NCBI RefSeq assembly: GCF_041749095.1
Contig: NZ_JBGTCA010000151.1
Span: 1 to 9,856 of the forward strand
Reading direction: 5' to 3'
Source: Aquiflexum sp041749095
Lineage (GTDB): Bacteria > Bacteroidota > Bacteroidia > Cytophagales > Cyclobacteriaceae
DNA length: 9,856 nt
Below the pieces are notes generated by a model. That model saw nothing but the letters and a program-made list of their open reading frames with translations. It was not told where the DNA came from and ran no database searches. Below, piece by piece: positions 7,101-9,856 of the stretch (position 1 is the first letter of the stretch; each line of letters opens with the position of its first letter). Made by a program: the position numbers and the translations under genes.

Positions 7101-7578
7101 TCCGAAGATGCGATTTGTGGTAGCGGCCATCAATTCTTGGGGAAAAGCGGAAATAGCTGAAATCGAGAAGAACGGAAAAATATCGGTTCCTCTTGAGGAT
7201 GGAGATATTGAACTGCTGTTGGAAGAGGTATTAATCAGCTCTCAGGATATCCCCGGTTGGTCTGTCGCCACTGATCAGGGGGTGACCGTCGCTTTGGATG
7301 TTACCTTGACGGATGGGTTGAAACAGGAAGGAATAGCCAGGGATTTGGTGAACAGAATACAGAATCTCCGAAAAGACATGGGGCTGGAAGTACAGGATAA
7401 AATCAGGATCAAAGTAGCCAAACACGATGAATTGGTCAATGCTGCGTTGTCAAATTTTGCTACTTATATCCAAACTGAAACCCAGGCCTTGTCATTGGAA
7501 GTCAATGGTTCATTGACGGACGGAACTACCTTGGACATGGATGATTTCGAGTTGATGGTAAAAATTGAAAAAGTTTAA
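4198..7578 (+). CDS. ileS: Isoleucyl-tRNA synthetase, IleRS2 (eukaryote-like) type
   Basis: This 1126-residue class I enzyme charges tRNA-Ile with isoleucine in the cytoplasm. Domains in order: the N-terminal catalytic part with signature G56-I-H-H59 (in NGTPGIHHVLG) and GGWDTHGLPVE (84-94); the CP1 editing domain at about 190-480, with WTTTPWTLPSN (226-236) and GTGIVHLAKAFGADDF (340-355, editing Asp near 353-354); WNLSRSRFWGTPLP (513-526); VWFDSGA (597-603); GVDQTRGW (631-638); and the KMSKR loop (671-675). An anticodon-binding helical region follows from about 740. The C-terminus lacks the four-Cys zinc motif of the IleRS1 type, and the length and WDTHGLPVE context also point to IleRS2. The signature is GXHH rather than the usual HXGH. 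The start is GTG: an in-frame TAA at 4171 precedes it, and the next in-frame Met is residue 65, inside the catalytic domain, so GTG at 4198 is forced. lspA follows on the same strand. Confidence 0.98.
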   Translation: MKKYQEYKQVDYPRIGEDILQYWKKNDIFTKSVTNREGAETFTFFEGPPSANGTPGIHHVLGRAMKDIFCRYKTLKGFQVKRKGGWDTHGLPVELQVEKELGITKEDIGKSISVEEYNQKCRETVMRFKNEWDVLTEKIGYWVDLDDPYITFESDYIESLWSLLRKLYDKNLLYKGYTIQPFSPAAGTGLSSHELNQPGCYRDIKDTSVTAQFKLKGEDNTFILAWTTTPWTLPSNSALAIGENLDYVKVKTFNPYTFEPMTAILAKARMGAMFNPKAKEIPLADYQAGDKLIPYEVVAEFKGKNMLGWEYEQLFPIAGIALPHPAFTVVSGDYVTTEDGTGIVHLAKAFGADDFRTLVQNNVPGVFVKDELGNDVPVVDRQGKFLPVVGEYLAAKMQEHGILAHKTFAVDDFYVKNYTNDDENAADFKNTDIIISIILKNENRAFKVEKYEHSYPHCWRTDKPILYYPLESWFIKTTAYKDRLVELNKTINWKPEATGTGRFGNWLENLVDWNLSRSRFWGTPLPIWRTEDGTEELCIGSVTELQHEIEKSIAKGFLEKSPWEGKEMDLHRPYVDDVVLVSATGQKMFREPDLIDVWFDSGAMPYAQWHYPFENEDIFKANYPADYIAEGVDQTRGWFFTLHAIAGMLFDSVAFKNVIANGLVLDKNGNKMSKRMGNAVDPFKTLKEYGPDALRWYMLSNANPWDNLKFSLEGVAEVQRRFFGTLQNTYNFFALYANLDHFVYDKSKAVPVNERAELDQWIISKLQTLISEVESAMDNYDATKATRAIMNFTVDQLSNWYVRLARKRFWRGDMNEDKQAAYETLYECLLSLTQLMSSFAPFYTDWLYKNLTASSNNKLESVHLTDWAGADADLINKDLEESMDLAQRISSLVHSLRKNPKIGIKVRQPLQRILVPVLNEKTRRQIEHLEELIKSEVNIKAVEYIDDASDVLVKSVKPNLPVLGKKLGPKMRFVVAAINSWGKAEIAEIEKNGKISVPLEDGDIELLLEEVLISSQDIPGWSVATDQGVTVALDVTLTDGLKQEGIARDLVNRIQNLRKDMGLEVQDKIRIKVAKHDELVNAALSNFATYIQTETQALSLEVNGSLTDGTTLDMDDFELMVKIEKV

Positions 7579-7594
7579 ATAATTAAATAATCAC

Positions 7595-7639
7595 GCCACA
7601 GATAGATGGGATATTAAAAATTATCCTTATATCTGTGGC
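7595..7639. repeat. Nested inverted repeat between ileS and lspA
   Basis: A perfect 10-bp outer stem (GCCACAGATA at 7595-7604 with TATCTGTGGC at 7630-7639) encloses an inner 5-bp stem (GGATA at 7609-7613 with TATCC at 7622-7626) and an A-rich loop. It fills much of the 76-bp ileS-lspA gap. No T-run follows the right arm, so it is not a standard intrinsic terminator; partial attenuation or an RNA processing or stability site is possible. CACAGAT/ATCTGTG palindromes are, from memory, also seen as dispersed intergenic repeats, which is the main alternative. Confidence 0.7.
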
Positions 7640-7654
7640 TTTGAATTGATATCG

Positions 7655-8308
7655 ATGAAATATTTCAAATATTTTGGCATTGCCCTTTTGGTGATTATTA
7701 TAGACCAGATTGTTAAAATGGTTGTCCATTATCAAATGGACTTTGGCACCCCCGGGCAGATCAAGGTGATAGGGGAATGGTTTAAGCTACACTATACCAC
7801 CAATCCAGGAATGGCCTTTGGCATGCAGCTTGGTTCTGAATATGGGAAATTAATATTGACCACTTTTAGGTTGGTTGCCATGTTTGGAATCGGATATTAC
7901 CTATACCATATTATTTCCAAAAAAATGCATACGGGGTATATTATCTGTATATCCATGATTTTGGGTGGGGCTATCGGAAATCTGATCGATAGTATTTTTT
8001 ATGGTGTTTGGTTAGGAAATGCACCGTATAACGCACCTAGCCCATGGTTTCATGGCCAGGTGATTGATATGTTTTATATCGATATATGGGAAGGGTATAT
8101 TCCGCAATGGGTGCCTTTATGGGGCGGAAGTTATACTGCACTTTGGCCGATTTTCAATATTGCTGATGCTTCTATTTTTGTTGGGGTAGCCATTATTCTG
8201 ATATTTCAGAGCAGATTCTTCAATGAGGAGCTGACTAAAAAAACCAAAGAAGAGGAAGCAGAAGACGAAATACAACGTCAGTTTATTGAAGATGGGGAGA
8301 AGGAATAG
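7655..8308 (+). CDS. lspA: Lipoprotein signal peptidase (signal peptidase II)
   Basis: This 217-residue inner-membrane aspartic peptidase cleaves the signal peptide from diacylglyceryl-modified prolipoproteins before the lipid-bearing Cys. The first membrane helix carries D17-Q18 (LLVIIIDQIVKM). TTNPGMAFG follows at 48-56. The two catalytic aspartates are D112 in GGAIGNLID (104-112) and D171 in FNIADASIFVG (167-177). GQVIDMFYID at 135-144 is also typical. The protein is longer than the roughly 165 residues of Proteobacterial LspA: it has an insert between the catalytic motifs (about 117-165, Trp/Pro/Gly rich) and a charged cytoplasmic tail (189-217); a longer form is, as I recall, usual in Bacteroidota. 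A TTG at 7646 would add three residues, but the ATG at 7655 places MKYFKYFG directly before the helix and is preferred. It follows ileS, a pairing also known from E. coli, and probably shares its transcript subject to the hairpin between them. Confidence 0.96.
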   Translation: MKYFKYFGIALLVIIIDQIVKMVVHYQMDFGTPGQIKVIGEWFKLHYTTNPGMAFGMQLGSEYGKLILTTFRLVAMFGIGYYLYHIISKKMHTGYIICISMILGGAIGNLIDSIFYGVWLGNAPYNAPSPWFHGQVIDMFYIDIWEGYIPQWVPLWGGSYTALWPIFNIADASIFVGVAIILIFQSRFFNEELTKKTKEEEAEDEIQRQFIEDGEKE

Positions 8309-8314
8309 TTTCTT

Positions 8315-9661
8315 TTAAAAAATAAACCCAAACCCAAATTCCAGCCTGTTCCCTTCTTCAAAAGCAAAGTCCCCTGTTGCAAGATTTTTGCGGAACTGAT
8401 AATTGGTTTTCAATACGATATTCTCTTTTGTATTGAAGTTGAGACCCAAGGTCCAAATCCTCAGGTTATTTTGCACCAGAGAAAAAGGAAAAGGGGTACC
8501 CGTTGGACCTGTCTGAGGTATGAGACGGTCATCAAACCTCAGGTGGGTATTCAATCTTTCATACCTTACAAAAACCGGCAACTTAAATTCACCTGTATTG
8601 TATAGAAATCCCTCGGAAGCAGTTTTCCTTTTCTTGAAATATGGAAGCAAATCATGCCCCAGCTCAAAAAGGTAACCCATGGTGCGGTCACCCATGATTT
8701 GCCTGATCCCGTTCTCCATACCCGTCAGCGCTGCAATTTCCCGGGTTTGCTGTAGTGCACCATAAGTACCCACAGTCACAAACCGCCAATTGTCTCTTTC
8801 ATATTTGGCAAATCCGGTTCCAATCCGAACAGGCGCCTTAACCTCTTGAGGGCCATCATTGCCGATGATGGTCTGTTCCTGACCTGAATTTCCAAAGAAA
8901 CCCGAAATACTCAGGTTAAGGTTATCGATTCCGGAGTAATTGAGTTGTGGGGTAAAGGAAAGTGCCTTTGGCAATCCCCAAGTGATTACCCTTCCCTGCC
9001 TTATCCAGGAACCGCTTATGTATTCTGCTGCATTGAGCCCCTGGGATATCCCCAATGCGTAACTCAGATCATCTGTGAAATTCCCATAAAACATGGCGCC
9101 AAATTCAATCCAGGTAGTGGGGGTTATCAAGCGTTCTACTTCGGACCTATTGACAGAGTAAAACATGATGGGTTCGTCATTATTGTTGACATAACCGATG
9201 GGAAGTGGAAAATAACCCAATCTGAATTTGAGGTAATCCTGCCACAGATAATCAATAAATGCTTCAAACAAAAATTCGGTTCTATTCTCTTCCCTGCCAT
9301 CGTGGAGATATTCCACTTGAAGCTCTGAGTTCCAGATAAACTTGTCGGAAAAGCGATAACCAAAAAATGTAGCAAAACGGTATAGGTTGGTGAAATAGAG
9401 TTCAAGATCGCCTGAATCAGTGTCTTTTGGGCCAAGGTATTCCACAAATGAAGCTTCTCCAAAACCTGAAATGGAATATCTTTTATCAGAGAAAAAGATC
9501 TTCGATGCTGCCAAAGCCAATCCGGGCTGTTGTTTGTATTTCAGCTTTTCGACCGTGACCTTTTCAGATTTGGTCGTATCAGATTGATTTTGGCCTGATG
9601 TTGGTAAACTGACCCCAACAATTATGAGAAATAGGAATAGCTTAAAAACGAATAACTTCAT
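8315..9661 (-). CDS. Outer-membrane porin-like beta-barrel protein
   Basis: This 448-residue protein starts with a clear Sec signal peptide: K-rich start, hydrophobic core FKLFLFLIIVGVSL, then PTSGQ near residue 24. After a short linker (25-60) it alternates aromatic and polar residues in beta-strand style to the end, and it finishes with Phe (FGFGFIF), the usual outer-membrane assembly signal. The block LKFRLGYFPLPIGYVNNNDE (144-163) and the following SVNRSEVERLITPTTWIEFG (169-188) resemble Bacteroidota porins related to the phosphate-selective O/P group, where a strand, P-x-G and an R/PTTW segment recur. The substrate is unknown. A TTG at 9674-9676 would add five residues, but the ATG at 9659-9661 begins a normal signal peptide and is chosen. 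It converges with lspA, with 6 bp between the stop codons and no terminator seen. The gene upstream on the same strand is a TonB-type protein 93 bp away. Confidence 0.78.
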   Translation of the reverse strand: MKLFVFKLFLFLIIVGVSLPTSGQNQSDTTKSEKVTVEKLKYKQQPGLALAASKIFFSDKRYSISGFGEASFVEYLGPKDTDSGDLELYFTNLYRFATFFGYRFSDKFIWNSELQVEYLHDGREENRTEFLFEAFIDYLWQDYLKFRLGYFPLPIGYVNNNDEPIMFYSVNRSEVERLITPTTWIEFGAMFYGNFTDDLSYALGISQGLNAAEYISGSWIRQGRVITWGLPKALSFTPQLNYSGIDNLNLSISGFFGNSGQEQTIIGNDGPQEVKAPVRIGTGFAKYERDNWRFVTVGTYGALQQTREIAALTGMENGIRQIMGDRTMGYLFELGHDLLPYFKKRKTASEGFLYNTGEFKLPVFVRYERLNTHLRFDDRLIPQTGPTGTPFPFSLVQNNLRIWTLGLNFNTKENIVLKTNYQFRKNLATGDFAFEEGNRLEFGFGFIF

Positions 9662-9754
9662 TGGTTTTTTTTCCAAAAATAAAATCTTATGTATTTAAGA
9701 GAAAATAATACCTAAATTAATTCAAATGAAGATCCGCATTGAGTCCATTAATTA

Positions 9755-9856
9755 TCACTGCCTAAATGAAATCGGCAACCGCATCCTTACCCGGACATTC
9801 TCACCGTCAACTTTTCCTGGAATCCAGGTATAGGGATAGGCCGCGATGACCCGAAG
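9755..9856 (-). CDS. TonB-family energy transducer, C-terminal end (partial)
   Basis: The last 33 codons and TGA stop of a gene entering from the right edge are visible. The peptide contains AAYPYTWIPGKVDGENVRV and ends MRLPISFRQ. The pattern W-x-P-G-x-x-(D/N)-G-x-x-V-x-V-x-x-x-(L/I)-P-I-x-F is typical of the final strands of the TonB C-terminal domain in Bacteroidota, which contacts the TonB box of outer-membrane transporters in the periplasm. The rest of the domain, the proline-rich spacer and the membrane anchor are outside the window, so it could also be a TonB-domain fusion such as a BlaR1/M56-type sensor protein. The 93 bp between its stop and the porin start holds no clear promoter or terminator. 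Confidence 0.72.
   Translation of the reverse strand, partial: LRVIAAYPYTWIPGKVDGENVRVRMRLPISFRQ

Noticed and set aside
7646..7654. Upstream TTG start for lspA
   Set aside because: It adds only three residues and needs a non-ATG start, while the ATG at 7655 sits right before the first membrane helix.
8945..9328. 127-codon open frame on the + strand inside the porin gene
   Set aside because: It is antisense to a continuous porin frame with a signal peptide and proper C-terminus. Its translation has no recognisable features.
9662..9676. Upstream TTG start for the porin gene
   Set aside because: It adds a short charged extension (MEKKP) before an already complete signal peptide that begins at the ATG at 9659-9661.
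1..9856. CRISPR arrays, tRNA or rRNA genes, insertion sequences
   Set aside because: I found no regularly spaced repeats, cloverleaf sequences with CCA-type ends, or transposase-like frames anywhere in the window.

Overview
The window looks like chromosomal DNA of a Bacteroidota bacterium, most likely a Cytophagales member near Cyclobacteriaceae (inference from protein style, not from a search). Supporting signs are the long eukaryote-like IleRS, start sites without Shine-Dalgarno sequences, TAnnTTTG-type promoter elements, an outer-membrane porin with a C-terminal Phe, and a TonB-family tail. Housekeeping parts are roughly 38-52% G+C in the 60-base lines I counted. The stretch from about 510 to 3300 is clearly more AT-rich (27% and 33% in two counted lines).

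Layout, left to right. (1) 1-506, + strand: the C-terminal part of a dGTPase-family dNTP triphosphohydrolase. (2) 540-3199, - strand: an AT-rich two-gene unit. It is transcribed as a 616-residue protein with a C-terminal PD-(D/E)XK nuclease core, then, after 8 bp, a 266-residue six-helix voltage-gated cation channel of the bacterial NaV/CaV type. (3) 3200-3506: a noncoding spacer with a REP-like palindrome. (4) 3507-3959, - strand: a DUF1569/DinB-fold protein. (5) 3960-4197: a divergent control region with one promoter candidate on each strand and a 23-codon upstream ORF before ileS. (6) 4198-7578 and 7655-8308, + strand: ileS then lspA, separated by a nested inverted repeat. (7) 8315-9661, - strand: an outer-membrane porin-like protein, convergent with lspA. 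(8) 9755-9856, - strand: the last 33 codons of a TonB-family protein.

The housekeeping genes cover nucleotide pool control (dgt), isoleucine tRNA charging (ileS) and lipoprotein signal peptide removal (lspA). The porin and TonB-type genes belong to the cell envelope. The nuclease-channel pair is the accessory part and the best candidate for something undescribed. Its gene order, tight spacing and base composition suggest a co-transferred module, possibly antiphage defence with a DNA-acting and a membrane-acting component; this is inference. Two further points stand out. The IleRS carries the swapped GXHH form of the class I HXGH signature, a form tied to strong mupirocin resistance. The ileS leader holds a small ORF that starts Met-Val-Ile-Ile-Leu and could sense isoleucyl-tRNA charging.
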